Origin: Candidatus Accumulibacter necessarius
Lineage (GTDB): Bacteria; Pseudomonadota; Gammaproteobacteria; Burkholderiales; Rhodocyclaceae
Direction: 5' to 3'
NCBI GenBank assembly: GCA_017302435.1
Contig: JAFLDL010000021.1
Span: 1 to 52,229, forward strand
DNA length: 52,229 nt
Shown here piece by piece: positions 8,023-16,504 of this stretch (the first letter of the stretch is position 1; every line of letters starts with the position of its first letter). Position numbers and translations under genes: made by a program. The notes below the pieces were generated by a model. It did not search any database. It saw nothing but the letters and a program-made list of their open reading frames with translations, and was not told where the DNA came from.

Positions 8023-8188
8023 CCAGTAGTTCGTTCCGTCAATAAGATTACAAATGAAATTGATGCATTCTCGTGCAAGGCAAGGCGCAAACCACAGCCA
8101 TAGCCGTAGCTATGGCGAGGATTTGCAACGCCGCATGGCGCGAGAAGGCGCGATTTCATGTAATTGGTTTGGCGGAACGAACTACTAG
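8023..8188. repeat. MITE-like nested inverted repeat (about 165 bp)
   Basis: The ends are perfect 12-bp inverted repeats, TAGTTCGTTCCG (8027-8038) and CGGAACGAACTA (8173-8184). Further paired blocks occur inward (ATTACA/TGAAAT on the left with ATTTCATGTAAT on the right; TTCTCG with CGAGAA; GGCG with CGCC). The centre is a perfect hairpin, GCCATAGC-CGTA-GCTATGGC (8097-8116). No coding frame is visible. The structure fits a non-autonomous palindromic mobile element or a repeated extragenic palindrome, lying between two unrelated genes. No target duplication is obvious. Confidence 0.75.
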
Positions 8189-8228
8189 GTAATGCAAGCT
8201 TGGCTTTTTTTTAGAGGAGGAGGTTGCA

Positions 8229-8834
8229 ATGGCTGACATCAAGGATGCAATTGAAGACGTGGTCGACAAGGCCGAAAGGGCTTCCGACCGGCTTAACCAC
8301 GTGATTGCCGCGCTGGTCGCCGTCCTGGCGACGATGATGGCGCTGTTCAATGTCAAGGACGGGAACATCGTGCAGGCGATGGCGCAGGCGCAGGCAAGGA
8401 CTGTCGATTCCTGGACCTATTTCCAGGCCAAGAGCACCAAACAGTCACTCGCCGAGTCGACGCTCGATCAACTCACCTTCGAGCGCGAGCGGGGTACCTC
8501 GCTGACGCCGGAGTCCGCCGCCGCGCTGGACAAGAAGATCGACTTCTACCGCGGCAAGGTGAATCGCTACGAAGTCGAGAAGGAAGAGATCAGGCAGCAG
8601 GCCGAGGCCTACGAAAAGGAATACGATCGGCTGAATCTTCACGACGACCAGTTCGATATCGCCGAGGCCGGGATCACGGTGGCCCTTGCCGTGCTGGGTA
8701 TCGCCGCCCTGACACGCCGTAGCTGGCTGGTGTGGTTCGCTCTGCTGTTCGCCGGCGTGGGGCTTGCCTCAGGAATAGCCGGTTTTGTCGGCCATGACTT
8801 CCATCTCGGTTTCATCGCCGCGCTGCTCAGCTGA
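8229..8834 (+). CDS. DUF4337 domain membrane protein
   Basis: This 201-aa protein fits DUF4337: a short N-terminal segment, one membrane helix at about residues 24-42 (VIAALVAVLATMMALFNV), a soluble coiled-coil-like stretch with the family feature DSWTYFQAKSTKQ, then two C-terminal helices (ITVALAVLGIAAL and WFALLFAGVGLASGIAGFV). A very strong ribosome site (AGGAGGAGG) precedes the ATG. The function of the family is unknown. It is preceded by the inverted-repeat element, so its promoter may lie in or before that element. It converges with rdgC. Confidence 0.88.
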   Translation: MADIKDAIEDVVDKAERASDRLNHVIAALVAVLATMMALFNVKDGNIVQAMAQAQARTVDSWTYFQAKSTKQSLAESTLDQLTFERERGTSLTPESAAALDKKIDFYRGKVNRYEVEKEEIRQQAEAYEKEYDRLNLHDDQFDIAEAGITVALAVLGIAALTRRSWLVWFALLFAGVGLASGIAGFVGHDFHLGFIAALLS

Positions 8835-8863
8835 GCCGTGTCGCTGTCCGAGGGGCAAACGCA

Positions 8864-8884
8864 AGGGGGTCAGAGCACGATTGT
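8864..8884. repeat. Possible remnant of a dispersed repeat
   Basis: The stretch AGGGGGTCAGAGCACGATTG in the convergent gap between the DUF4337 gene and rdgC resembles motifs I associate with ends of REP or RAYT-type elements in betaproteobacteria. There is no second copy in the window, so this rests on memory alone. Confidence 0.2.
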
Positions 8885-8978
8885 CTGCCGACCGGATGGC
8901 CGACCCTGGTTGGGCAAGCCCCCCTGCACGCGTGCCGTTTGTCGGGTTATCCCGCGTCGCGCTGTCCGCTATTCCGGA

Positions 8979-9878
8979 TTACATCGCTGCCGCCGCCTCG
9001 CCACCCAGCGCCGCCAGCAGGTCGTCGAGCAACTGCGCCACTTCGCCGCTCATCAGGGTGAAGTCGATATCGAAGCGCTCATCTTCGTCCTCGCCCTGGC
9101 CTTCGGCCTGTTCCTTGAGGATGTCGAGGAACGCGAGGCGCTTGATCTGCAGCAGGTCGTTGAGGATGAAGGAAATGCGGTCGTTCCAGGTCATTGCGAG
9201 GCGGGTGACGATCTTGCCGGCAGCGATGTGCTGGCGGATCTCTTCCCCTTCCAGCGAATGGTTCGCGTAACGCACGGTCGCCTTTTCAGTCGAGCGCAGT
9301 TCGAGGTCCTGGTCGAGGGTGAAGCCGGCTGGTGCCTCGCCGTCGGCGACCCAGGCGGTCATCGCCGCCGACGGCGACAGAGTGACCTTGAGCACCTTGG
9401 CCGGCAGGGTGTCGATCGACTTCCGCAGGTGTTCGAGAAACTCCTCGGCCTTGGCCGGCGAGGCGGCATCGACGACCAGCCAGCCGTTGCTGCGGTCGAT
9501 CCAGCCATAAGTGCTGCGGCGGCGGATGAAGGCGCGCGGCAGCAGTTCGACGGTCATCGCCTCGACGAGTTCACGCATTTCGCGGCGGCCGATGCGGCGG
9601 CCTTCGGTTTCCTCGATCTCCTTTGCCCTGTCACTAGCAAAGCGCTTGACGATCGAAGCTGGCAGCAGCTTTTCCTCGACGCCGAGCGCGAGCAGCCACT
9701 GCTGGTTGACGGAGTGAATCAGCGAGCTGCCATCACGCGGTGACACCCAGCCGATGCTGCGCGGATCGGTGGCACTGCAGCCTTGCAGGGTCATTCTGGC
9801 GAGCTGTTCTTCCAGCGGCGCCGCCTCGGCGGCCCAGTTCTTTGGCAGACGGTAGAGTTGAAGGTTCTTGAACCACAT
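8979..9878 (-). CDS. rdgC: Recombination-associated protein RdgC
   Basis: This 299-aa protein is full length for RdgC, a ring-shaped dimer that coats double-stranded DNA and restrains RecA. Diagnostic segments are the start MWFKNLQLYRL, RSIGWVSPRDG at about residues 40-50, the KEIEETEGRRIGRRE motif near residue 100 and the acidic C-terminal part EDERFDIDFTLMSGEV. The start is the first ATG and fits the family. It is a single-gene unit, convergent with the DUF4337 gene and divergent from the PHP phosphoesterase gene. Confidence 0.96.
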   Translation of the reverse strand: MWFKNLQLYRLPKNWAAEAAPLEEQLARMTLQGCSATDPRSIGWVSPRDGSSLIHSVNQQWLLALGVEEKLLPASIVKRFASDRAKEIEETEGRRIGRREMRELVEAMTVELLPRAFIRRRSTYGWIDRSNGWLVVDAASPAKAEEFLEHLRKSIDTLPAKVLKVTLSPSAAMTAWVADGEAPAGFTLDQDLELRSTEKATVRYANHSLEGEEIRQHIAAGKIVTRLAMTWNDRISFILNDLLQIKRLAFLDILKEQAEGQGEDEDERFDIDFTLMSGEVAQLLDDLLAALGGEAAAAM

Positions 9879-10103
9879 GGCTGGACCCGAAAAAGTCGGG
9901 GATTATAGGCTGGAAAGGCTGCAGCGGTCGCGGTGATCCCGAAGCGGGTCCTGACTTCGACGACCGCGGCCTCCGGCGAAAGATCACATCTACGGCATCA
10001 TTCCGGCGTCTGACGTGCGGCCACGGCCCGGCGGCGACGGCAGCCGCACCAGTACGACTCCCGCAGCGTAGCGCGTGGGCGGGAGCGGGCCGGTGCCTGT
10101 GCT

Positions 10104-10976
10104 ATGATGCACAGTTCTTTCCGCTGCCCTAAGCTGCCTGTTGCCGTGCTCAACTGCGATCTCCACTGCCATTCCACCTGCTCGGACGGTCTCCTGTCGG
10201 CGGCCGACGTTGCCCGCCGCGCGGCCGCAAACGGCGTCGACATGCTGGCGCTGACCGATCATGATGACCTCGATGGGCTGCCGTCGGCGCGTATCGCCGC
10301 CGACGAACTTGGCATGGCCTTCGTCAATGGGGTCGAGATTTCGATCGAGTGGGAGAAGCTGCAGATCCACATCCTCGGACTCGCCTTCAATAGCGCGGAT
10401 CAGGTCTTGAACAGTGGCCTGGCCAAGGTTCGCTCGGGCCGTATCGAGCGCGCGCAGCGCATGTCGTTCGAACTGGCGAAGGTCGGCATTGCGGGTGCTT
10501 TCGAGGGCGCTATGCGCTATGCCGCCAACCCGAACCTGATCAGCCGCGCGCATTTTGCCCGCTATCTGGTGGAAAGCGGGGCGTGCAAGGATATGCGCAG
10601 CGTCTTCGAGTCGTACCTGGTTCCCGGTCGACCGGGTTACGTCGATCATCGCTGGGCGAGCCTGGCCGACTCGCTGGCCTGGATCATTGGCGCCGGGGGC
10701 GTCGCGACGGTGGCTCATCCGGGGCGCTACAAGCTCTCACGCGGCGACATGCGGCGCTTTCTGTCTGAATTCAGGGATCTGGGCGGACAGGCGATTGAGG
10801 TCATGTCGGGCAGTCACACGCCGGAGCACGTCGATCTGTATGGCCGGCTGGCCAGGGAGTACGGCTTTCTGGCGTCGCGCGGATCGGATTTCCACGGACC
10901 GGGCGAAAGTTATGTCGATCTGGGCAAACTCGCGCCGCTGCCGGAGGGCCTGAAGCCCGTCTGGCTGCTCTTCTGA
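10104..10976 (+). CDS. PHP-domain phosphoesterase (RNase AM / 3',5'-nucleoside bisphosphate phosphatase type)
   Basis: The PHP fold is clear: CDLHCHSTCSDG gives H21, H23 and D28, then LTDHDDLDG, NGVEIS, VAHPGRYKLS and the C-terminal ASRGSDFHGPG. These are the three-metal ligands of the family, which includes E. coli RNase AM (YciV) and 3',5'-bisphosphate nucleotidases acting on pAp and 5' ends of RNA. The start is uncertain. ATG 10104 gives 290 aa, but it overlaps a sequence reading as an extended -10 (TGCTATGAT, 10100-10108). GTG 10146 gives 276 aa and places the first metal site about 6 residues in, typical for the family. It begins a rightward housekeeping run, 16 bases before the YciO gene. 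Confidence 0.93.
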   Translation: MMHSSFRCPKLPVAVLNCDLHCHSTCSDGLLSAADVARRAAANGVDMLALTDHDDLDGLPSARIAADELGMAFVNGVEISIEWEKLQIHILGLAFNSADQVLNSGLAKVRSGRIERAQRMSFELAKVGIAGAFEGAMRYAANPNLISRAHFARYLVESGACKDMRSVFESYLVPGRPGYVDHRWASLADSLAWIIGAGGVATVAHPGRYKLSRGDMRRFLSEFRDLGGQAIEVMSGSHTPEHVDLYGRLAREYGFLASRGSDFHGPGESYVDLGKLAPLPEGLKPVWLLF

Positions 10977-10992
10977 GCTTCGGGAACGCGCC

Positions 10993-11619
10993 ATGGCACA
11001 GTACATCACGATTCATCCGGACAATCCGCAGGAGAGGCTGCTGCAGAGGGTGGCTGAAGTCATCCGCCATGGCGGGGTCATCGCCTTGCCCACCGACTCC
11101 AGTTATGCCCTCGGCTGCCAGCTCGGTGACAAGGCGGCAGTCGAGCGCATTCGTGGTCTGCGTGGCGTCGATGACCGGCACCACCTGACCTTGATGTGCC
11201 GCGACCTGTCGCAGATCGGTCAGTTCGCGCGCGTCGACAACGCCCGCTATCGCCTGCTCAAGGCGACGACTCCGGGAAGCTACACCTTCATTCTCGAGGG
11301 GACGAAGGAACTGCCGCGCCGCGTGCTGCATCCGAAGCGCAAGACGATTGGTCTGCGTGTGCCGGCGCACACGATCACGCTGGCTCTGCTCGAGGCCCTC
11401 GGCGAGCCGCTGCTGACCTCGACGCTGATCGTCTCCGGCGACGAGGATCCGCTGACCGAAGGCTGGGAAATCCGCGATCGCCTCGATAGCCAGCTCGAAC
11501 TGATTCTCGATGGCGGCCATTGCGGGATCGAGCCGACCACCGTCATCGATCTGACGGCTGCGCTGCCGGTGCTGGTGCGTGCCGGGCTGGGTGCGCTGGC
11601 ACCGTTCGGACTGGATTGA
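10993..11619 (+). CDS. YciO-type Sua5/YrdC family protein
   Basis: This 208-aa protein belongs to the YrdC/TsaC superfamily, which makes threonylcarbamoyl-AMP for the t6A modification of tRNA. Visible features are GGVIALPTDSSYALGCQ (residues 28-44), the KATTPGSYTFIL segment, and RKTIGLRVPAH. The sequence is closest to the YciO subgroup, whose role in t6A synthesis is less certain than that of TsaC. It sits between the PHP phosphoesterase and an M50 protease, an order common in betaproteobacteria. It is 9 bases from the next gene. Confidence 0.9.
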   Translation: MAQYITIHPDNPQERLLQRVAEVIRHGGVIALPTDSSYALGCQLGDKAAVERIRGLRGVDDRHHLTLMCRDLSQIGQFARVDNARYRLLKATTPGSYTFILEGTKELPRRVLHPKRKTIGLRVPAHTITLALLEALGEPLLTSTLIVSGDEDPLTEGWEIRDRLDSQLELILDGGHCGIEPTTVIDLTAALPVLVRAGLGALAPFGLD

Positions 11620-11628
11620 GGATCGCAT

Positions 11629-12282
11629 ATGGAAGCATTGATTCAGACCATCGCCATCGCGGCGCTGCCGGTGATCCTTGCGATCACCCTGCATGAGGCG
11701 GCGCATGGCTATGCTGCCAGGCACTTCGGCGATCCGACGGCCTGGCAGGAGGGGCGGATCACGGCCAACCCGCTCAAGCATATCGACCCGGTCGGCACGA
11801 TTCTGGTGCCGGCGATCATCCTGCTGCTGTCCACAGGCGGCATTCTCTTCGGCTGGGCGAAGCCGGTGCCGGTCAATTTCGGTCGCCTGCGGCATCCCAA
11901 GCGCGACATGCTGTGGGTGGCCGCGGCCGGCCCGGCGGCCAATTTCGTGATGCTGATGTTCTGGGCAGCGCTGATGAAACTCGCCTGGCTGCTGCCGCTC
12001 AACTTCTTCAGCCTGCCGATGGCGCGCATGGCGGAGATCGGCATGTCGGTTAACCTCGTGCTGATGGTGCTCAACCTCTTTCCGCTGCCACCGCTCGATG
12101 GAGGGCGCATCGCCGTCAGCCTGCTGCCGTCGCAAGCCGCCTGGCGCTTTGCCCAACTGGAGCGCTTCGGTTTCCCGATCCTGCTGCTGCTGTTGTTCAC
12201 GGGTGTCCTCGGAACGCTGCTGACCCCCGTAATGCGCCTGGTTGGCGGACTGGTCGCGGTTCTTTTTCAATTACCTTCCTGA
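11629..12282 (+). CDS. Site-2 protease family (M50) membrane metalloprotease
   Basis: This 217-aa multi-span membrane protein carries the M50 zinc motif HEAAH (H22, E23, H26) in the first helix and the distal NLFPLPPLDGGR motif at about residues 148-159, supplying the third ligand Asp. Four to six helices are predicted and there is no PDZ domain, so it is the minimal form, typical of the group encoded near scpA and trpS. The substrate is unknown. It lies 17 bases upstream of trpS and is probably cotranscribed. Confidence 0.94.
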   Translation: MEALIQTIAIAALPVILAITLHEAAHGYAARHFGDPTAWQEGRITANPLKHIDPVGTILVPAIILLLSTGGILFGWAKPVPVNFGRLRHPKRDMLWVAAAGPAANFVMLMFWAALMKLAWLLPLNFFSLPMARMAEIGMSVNLVLMVLNLFPLPPLDGGRIAVSLLPSQAAWRFAQLERFGFPILLLLLFTGVLGTLLTPVMRLVGGLVAVLFQLPS

Positions 12283-12299
12283 ATCGTCGAAGATAGAAC

Positions 12300-13502
12300 A
12301 TGTACGCAGAACGAGTCCTCTCCGGCATGCGCCCAACCGGCAGCCTGCATCTCGGTCACTACCACGGCGTGTTGAAGAACTGGGTCAGGCTGCAGGACGA
12401 GTATCCGTGCCTCTTTTTCGTCGCCGACTGGCACGCGCTGACCACCCAGTACGATGACCCGCAGGGCATCGTCAATTCGTCGTGGGAGATGGTCATCGAC
12501 TGGCTGGCCGCGGGCGTCGATCCGGCGAGGGCGATCCTGTTTATCCAGTCGCAGGTGCCCGAGCACGCCGAGCTGCATCTGTTGCTGTCGATGATGACCC
12601 CGCTGGGCTGGCTGGAGCGCGTCCCGACCTACAAGGACCAGCAGGAAAAGCTGGAGAACAAGGATTTGTCCACCTACGGCTTTCTCGGCTATCCGCTGCT
12701 GCAATCGGCCGACATCCTGATCTATCGCGCCGACAAGGTGCCGGTCGGCGAGGATCAGGTGCCGCACATCGAGTTTTCGCGCGAGCTTGCCCGTCGCTTC
12801 AATCATCTTTATGGGCGCGAAGCGGGCTTCGCAGACAAGGCCATCGAGGCGGTCAGAAAGCTCGGGTCGAAGCGGGCCCGACGCTACGAGGAACTGCGCA
12901 GGGCTTACCAGCAGCAGGGCGAGCAGGCGGCGATCGAGCGGGCGCACGCGCTGCTCGACGAGGTCCACGATCTCTCGCACGTCGACCGCGAGCGCCTCTG
13001 CGGCTATCTCGAAGGGACCGGCAAGATGATTCTTGTCGAGCCCGCCGCGTTGCTCACCGAAGCCTCGCGCATGCCCGGTCTCGACGGCCAGAAGATGTCG
13101 AAGTCCTACGGCAACACGATCACCCTGCGCGAGGACGGCGCCTCGGTCACACACAAGCTGAGGCGCATGCCGACCGACCCGGCGCGGATTCGCCGCACGG
13201 ATCCCGGCGACCCGGCCAGGTGCCCGGTCTGGCAACTGCATCAGGTGTACTCGGACGAGAGCTGTCAGGCCTGGGTGCAGGCGGGTTGCCGCAGCGCCGG
13301 GATCGGTTGCCTGGAGTGCAAGCAGCCGGTGATCGATGGCATCCTGCGCGAGCAGGCGCCGATGCGCGAGCGCGCTCAGCCCTTTCTCGACGACCCGACA
13401 CTGGTGCGCGAGATCATTGCCGATGGCAACAGCAAGGCGCGCCACCTGGCCCGGGAGACGATGCGCGACGTTCGCCAGGCTATGGGGCTGGACTACCACT
13501 GA
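12300..13502 (+). CDS. trpS: Tryptophanyl-tRNA synthetase (long form)
   Basis: This class I synthetase charges tRNA-Trp. The HIGH equivalent is HLGH (residues 17-20) in SGMRPTGSLHLGHYHG, and KMSKS is at 265-269. At 400 aa it is longer than the E. coli enzyme (334 aa). The extra length is an insertion of about 60 residues between the Rossmann core and KMSKS (from AREAGFADKAIEAVRKLG to EGTGKMILVEPA), which is arginine- and glutamate-rich. I believe many betaproteobacterial TrpRS share this insertion. It is followed 26 bases later by scpA. Confidence 0.95.
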   Translation: MYAERVLSGMRPTGSLHLGHYHGVLKNWVRLQDEYPCLFFVADWHALTTQYDDPQGIVNSSWEMVIDWLAAGVDPARAILFIQSQVPEHAELHLLLSMMTPLGWLERVPTYKDQQEKLENKDLSTYGFLGYPLLQSADILIYRADKVPVGEDQVPHIEFSRELARRFNHLYGREAGFADKAIEAVRKLGSKRARRYEELRRAYQQQGEQAAIERAHALLDEVHDLSHVDRERLCGYLEGTGKMILVEPAALLTEASRMPGLDGQKMSKSYGNTITLREDGASVTHKLRRMPTDPARIRRTDPGDPARCPVWQLHQVYSDESCQAWVQAGCRSAGIGCLECKQPVIDGILREQAPMRERAQPFLDDPTLVREIIADGNSKARHLARETMRDVRQAMGLDYH

Positions 13503-13528
13503 ACACGAGCACAGCTCGCCGACGGCAG

Positions 13529-14371
13529 ATGAGCGACAGCGCCATCATCGAACAGGCAGCGGCGACGGCCGAGGCCGTTGCCAGCCCACTCGCCAGAATC
13601 TACGGCGAACCGCTGGCGCAGATGCCGCACGACCTTTACATCCCGCCGGATGCGATGGCGGTTATGCTCGACGCCTTCGAGGGGCCGCTGGATCTGCTGC
13701 TGTACCTGATCCGCAAGGCCAATGTGAATGTGCTCGACATTCCGATGGCGCCGCTGACCGAACAGTATCTGGTTTATGTCGAAGCGATGCGTTCGCAGAA
13801 CCTCGAACTGGCGGCCGACTATCTGGTCATGGCGGCGATGCTGATCGAGATCAAGTCACGGATGCTGCTGCCGAGACCGAAGGCCGTGGCCGGCGACGAC
13901 GCCGAGGATCCGCGGGCCGAACTGGTGCGGCGGCTGGTCGAGTACGAGCAGATGAAGCTCGCCGCGCATCGCCTCAATGAACTGCCGCAGGCCGAGCGCG
14001 ATTTCGACTGGGTCGAGGTCTGGGTCGAGAAAGCCTTGCTGCGGCGCTTGCCGGAAGTGAACCCGCTTGACCTGCAAAACGCCTGGCGGGGTATTCTCCG
14101 CGAGGCCAGGCTACATACGCGTCACCAGTTGCAGCGCGAGGAACTCTCGGTGCGCGAGCACATGGGCTTGATCCTGCGTCGTCTGCGTACGGCCGGGGGC
14201 TTTGTCGAGTTCGTCGATCTTTTCGACCCGAGGCTGGGCGCACCGGTACTGGTCGTCCACTTCCTCGCGCTGCTCGAACTGGCGCGCGAACACCTGCTGG
14301 AAATGACGCAGGTGGAAGCATTCGCCCCGATTTACCTGCGGCTGGCAGATGAGCGAAGCGACTCCCGATAA
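13529..14371 (+). CDS. scpA: Segregation and condensation protein A (kleisin)
   Basis: This 280-aa protein is the kleisin subunit of the SMC-ScpAB condensin. The family core is [20 protein letters not shown] at about residues 47-66, then [25 protein letters not shown]. The C-terminal winged-helix part ([11 protein letters not shown]) binds the SMC head. The ATG at 13529 is chosen because it gives a normal N-terminus; an upstream extension would run into trpS in another frame. Its 3' end overlaps scpB by 23 bases, so the two subunits are translationally coupled. Confidence 0.95.
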   Translation: MSDSAIIEQAAATAEAVASPLARIYGEPLAQMPHDLYIPPDAMAVMLDAFEGPLDLLLYLIRKANVNVLDIPMAPLTEQYLVYVEAMRSQNLELAADYLVMAAMLIEIKSRMLLPRPKAVAGDDAEDPRAELVRRLVEYEQMKLAAHRLNELPQAERDFDWVEVWVEKALLRRLPEVNPLDLQNAWRGILREARLHTRHQLQREELSVREHMGLILRRLRTAGGFVEFVDLFDPRLGAPVLVVHFLALLELAREHLLEMTQVEAFAPIYLRLADERSDSR

Positions 14372-14936
14372 GGCTCTGCTGCCCGAGCTGCCGGCCGGCG
14401 GGGCCGAGGTGAAGCGGGTACTGGAGGCAGTGCTGCTGAGCGCCAGGGAGCCCTTGTCGCTGCTCGACCTGCGCAAGCTGTTCGCGGACCAGGTCGGCGC
14501 CGATGTGCTGCGTGGGCTGCTCGACGAACTGCGCAGCGATTGGCGCGACCGCTCGCTGGAACTGCTGCAGGTGGCCAGCGGCTGGCGTTTCCGGACGCGA
14601 GCCGAATTCATGCCCTACCTCGAGCGGCTGAACCCGGAAAAGCCGCCGCGTTACTCGCGCGCGGTGCTGGAGACGCTGGCGATCATCGCTTATCGTCAAC
14701 CGGTGACGCGCGGTGACATCGAGGACATTCGTGGCGTGACCGTGGCGACGCAGGTCATCCGGGTGCTTGAGGAGCGTGGCTGGGTCGACGTCGTCGGCCA
14801 CCGCGATACCCCCGGGCGACCAGCCCTGCTGGCTACAACCAGGAAGTTTCTCGACGATCTCGGCTTGCGCAGTCTTGCCGAGTTGCCCGCACTAGAACAG
14901 ATCAATTCCACCCTGGACCTCGCTGATGCCCACTAA
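14349..14936 (+). CDS. scpB: Segregation and condensation protein B
   Basis: This 195-aa protein has the two winged-helix domains of ScpB. The first starts [21 protein letters not shown]; the second contains [29 protein letters not shown], the most diagnostic block of the family. It dimerises and clamps ScpA in the condensin complex. It overlaps scpA at the start and rluB at the end (ATG 14926 precedes its stop by 11 bases), consistent with one mRNA. Confidence 0.95.
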   Translation: MSEATPDKALLPELPAGGAEVKRVLEAVLLSAREPLSLLDLRKLFADQVGADVLRGLLDELRSDWRDRSLELLQVASGWRFRTRAEFMPYLERLNPEKPPRYSRAVLETLAIIAYRQPVTRGDIEDIRGVTVATQVIRVLEERGWVDVVGHRDTPGRPALLATTRKFLDDLGLRSLAELPALEQINSTLDLADAH

Positions 14937-15894
14937 CAAACGTCGACCGCCTGCCGATCATTCCCGTCCGCCACGCCCGGCTTCCCCCGCGGGCGGGCGG
15001 CGGCGTCCGGCGGCTGCTTCGCCGGAGTCTTCCGTCGCCACGGCGGGCGTTCGTTCCGGTGCACGGACGGGTTCGGCCGAGTCGTCAAGGCGTAGCCGTC
15101 ACCAGGAGCCCGCGGGCAAGCCGGAGCGCCTGCACAAGCTGCTGGCGAACAGCGGTGTTGGATCGCGTCGGGAGATGGAAGAGCTGATTGCCGCCGGCCG
15201 TATCGTCGTCAATGGCGCCCCGGCGCATGTCGGGCAGACGGTCAGTCCAGGCGACCGGATCAAGGTCAATGGCAAGCTCGTGCAGTTGCGCTTCTCGGAT
15301 CGCCTGCCGCGGGTGATCCTCTATCACAAGCCGGAAGGCGAGATTGTTTCGCGCAACGACCCCGAGCATCGACCGAACGTCTTTACCTCCTTGCCCAGGA
15401 TGTCGGCCGGGCGCTGGGTAGCCGTCGGCCGCCTCGATTTCAACACCAGCGGCCTGCTGCTGTTGACCACCTCGGGCGATCTCGCCAATAGACTGATGCA
15501 TCCGCGCTATGAGTTGGTCCGCGAATATGCGGTGCGCATCCTGGGCGAATTGCCCGATGAGGCGCGTCGGCAGTTGCTTGACGGCATTGAACTTGACGAC
15601 GGTCCGGCGAGGTTCGGGTTTTTTCAGGAAGCCGGCGGCGAGGGCGCGAACCGGTGGTACCGCGTCTCGCTCTTCGAGGGCCGCAACCGCGAGGTGCGCC
15701 GCATGTTCGAAGCCGTTGGTGTGGTCGTCAGCCGCCTGATGCGTGTTCGCTACGGTCCTTTCCTTCTGCCGCCAAGCCTGAAACGGGGCCAGGTGCACGA
15801 ACTGCCCGAGCCGGAAGTGAAGAAGCTGCTGGTCGAATTCGGCATGGCGATTGCCGACTCGGGGCGCCCGCCGCGGCGACCGCGCGCACCCTGA
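14926..15894 (+). CDS. rluB: 23S rRNA pseudouridine synthase of the RluB/RsuA family
   Basis: This 322-aa protein has a basic, proline- and arginine-rich tail of about 65 residues, an S4 RNA-binding domain ([20 protein letters not shown]) and the catalytic domain with [14 protein letters not shown], where the aspartate is the catalytic residue. The [20 protein letters not shown] segment is typical of RluB, which modifies U2605 of 23S rRNA in E. coli. The choice of RluB over RluE/RsuA rests on the location beside scpB and on length. It is the last gene of the housekeeping run before the rimP promoter. Confidence 0.9.
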   Translation: MPTNKRRPPADHSRPPRPASPAGGRRRPAAASPESSVATAGVRSGARTGSAESSRRSRHQEPAGKPERLHKLLANSGVGSRREMEELIAAGRIVVNGAPAHVGQTVSPGDRIKVNGKLVQLRFSDRLPRVILYHKPEGEIVSRNDPEHRPNVFTSLPRMSAGRWVAVGRLDFNTSGLLLLTTSGDLANRLMHPRYELVREYAVRILGELPDEARRQLLDGIELDDGPARFGFFQEAGGEGANRWYRVSLFEGRNREVRRMFEAVGVVVSRLMRVRYGPFLLPPSLKRGQVHELPEPEVKKLLVEFGMAIADSGRPPRRPRAP

Positions 15895-15919
15895 GTGATC
15901 CCGAGCGATCGCAGGGCGA

Positions 15920-15948
15920 TTTACGTCAGCTGATATTTTCGTTATAAT
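15920..15948 (+). promoter_or_regulatory. Sigma-70 promoter of the rimP-nusA-infB operon
   Basis: A perfect -10 TATAAT lies at 15943-15948. The best -35 is weak (TTTACG at 15920-15925, 17-base spacer). Transcription would begin near 15955 and produce a leader of about 68 bases before the rimP ATG at 16023. Confidence 0.65.
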
Positions 15949-15965
15949 CCAACGGTTTTCCGCTC

Positions 15966-15985
15966 GCCCCCCAGGGGGCTTTTTT
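15966..15985 (+). terminator. First terminator-like hairpin of the rimP leader
   Basis: GCCCC-CCAG-GGGGC (15966-15979) is followed directly by six T residues. It lies downstream of the rimP -10, so it could terminate rluB readthrough, attenuate rimP, or both. Confidence 0.65.
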
Positions 15986-15990
15986 CGGGG

Positions 15991-16012
15991 ATGGGCTTTT
16001 TGCCCATTTTTT
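15991..16012 (+). terminator. Second terminator-like hairpin of the rimP leader
   Basis: ATGGGC-TTTTT-GCCCAT (15991-16007) is a perfect 6-bp stem followed by a T run (16007-16012), ending 10 bases before the rimP ATG. There is no Shine-Dalgarno between it and the start codon, so the hairpin or its unfolding could set translation as well as transcription. Confidence 0.65.
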
Positions 16013-16022
16013 ATTTGCAGCC

Positions 16023-16490
16023 ATGGATGTGCACGAAATACTGGAAAAAACGGTGACTGGCCTCGGCTACGAGCTGGTGGATGTTGAACGCAGTCCGCGC
16101 GGCCGCGTCCTGCGAGTCTTCATCGACAAGCCGGAGAAGATGCGCGGGGTGGATATTGACGACTGTGCACTGGTCAGCAACCAGTTGTCGCGCGTGCTGA
16201 CGGTCGAAAACATCGACTACGACCGCCTTGAAGTCTCTTCGCCAGGGATCGACAGGCCGCTGAAGAAGGAGGCTGATTTCGGGCGTTTCGCGGGGTCGGA
16301 GATCACCCTCAAGCTGCGCCTTCCCCTAAACGGTCGCCGCAACTTCAGCGGGCGGTTGCAGGGGGTTCTGGACGGCAAGGTGCGCGTGCAGACGGATGCA
16401 GGCGAAATGGCGTTCGATCTGGTCAATATTGACAAGGCACGCGTTGTGCCGCAGTTCGACATGAAGAAATCGGGCGACAGGCTGGTTTAG
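16023..16490 (+). CDS. rimP: Ribosome maturation factor RimP
   Basis: This 155-aa protein is full length for RimP, needed for 30S subunit maturation. The N-terminal domain shows [23 protein letters not shown] and the family block [20 protein letters not shown], then [12 protein letters not shown]. The C-terminal SH3-like barrel ends [10 protein letters not shown]. It starts the conserved rimP-nusA-infB-rbfA-truB operon and has no visible Shine-Dalgarno, the start being preceded by the leader hairpins. nusA follows 14 bases later. Confidence 0.95.
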   Translation: MDVHEILEKTVTGLGYELVDVERSPRGRVLRVFIDKPEKMRGVDIDDCALVSNQLSRVLTVENIDYDRLEVSSPGIDRPLKKEADFGRFAGSEITLKLRLPLNGRRNFSGRLQGVLDGKVRVQTDAGEMAFDLVNIDKARVVPQFDMKKSGDRLV

Positions 16491-16504
16491 GAGGTAATGA
16501 GGAA

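Noticed and set aside
10801-12270. Long antisense frame (489 codons) over the PHP, YciO and M50 genes
   Set aside because: Composition is Gln/Arg/His-rich shadow sequence; three known families occupy the opposite strand.
12482-13528. Second same-strand frame extending scpA upstream through trpS
   Set aside because: The upstream part is an out-of-frame shadow of trpS; scpA homology begins after 13529.
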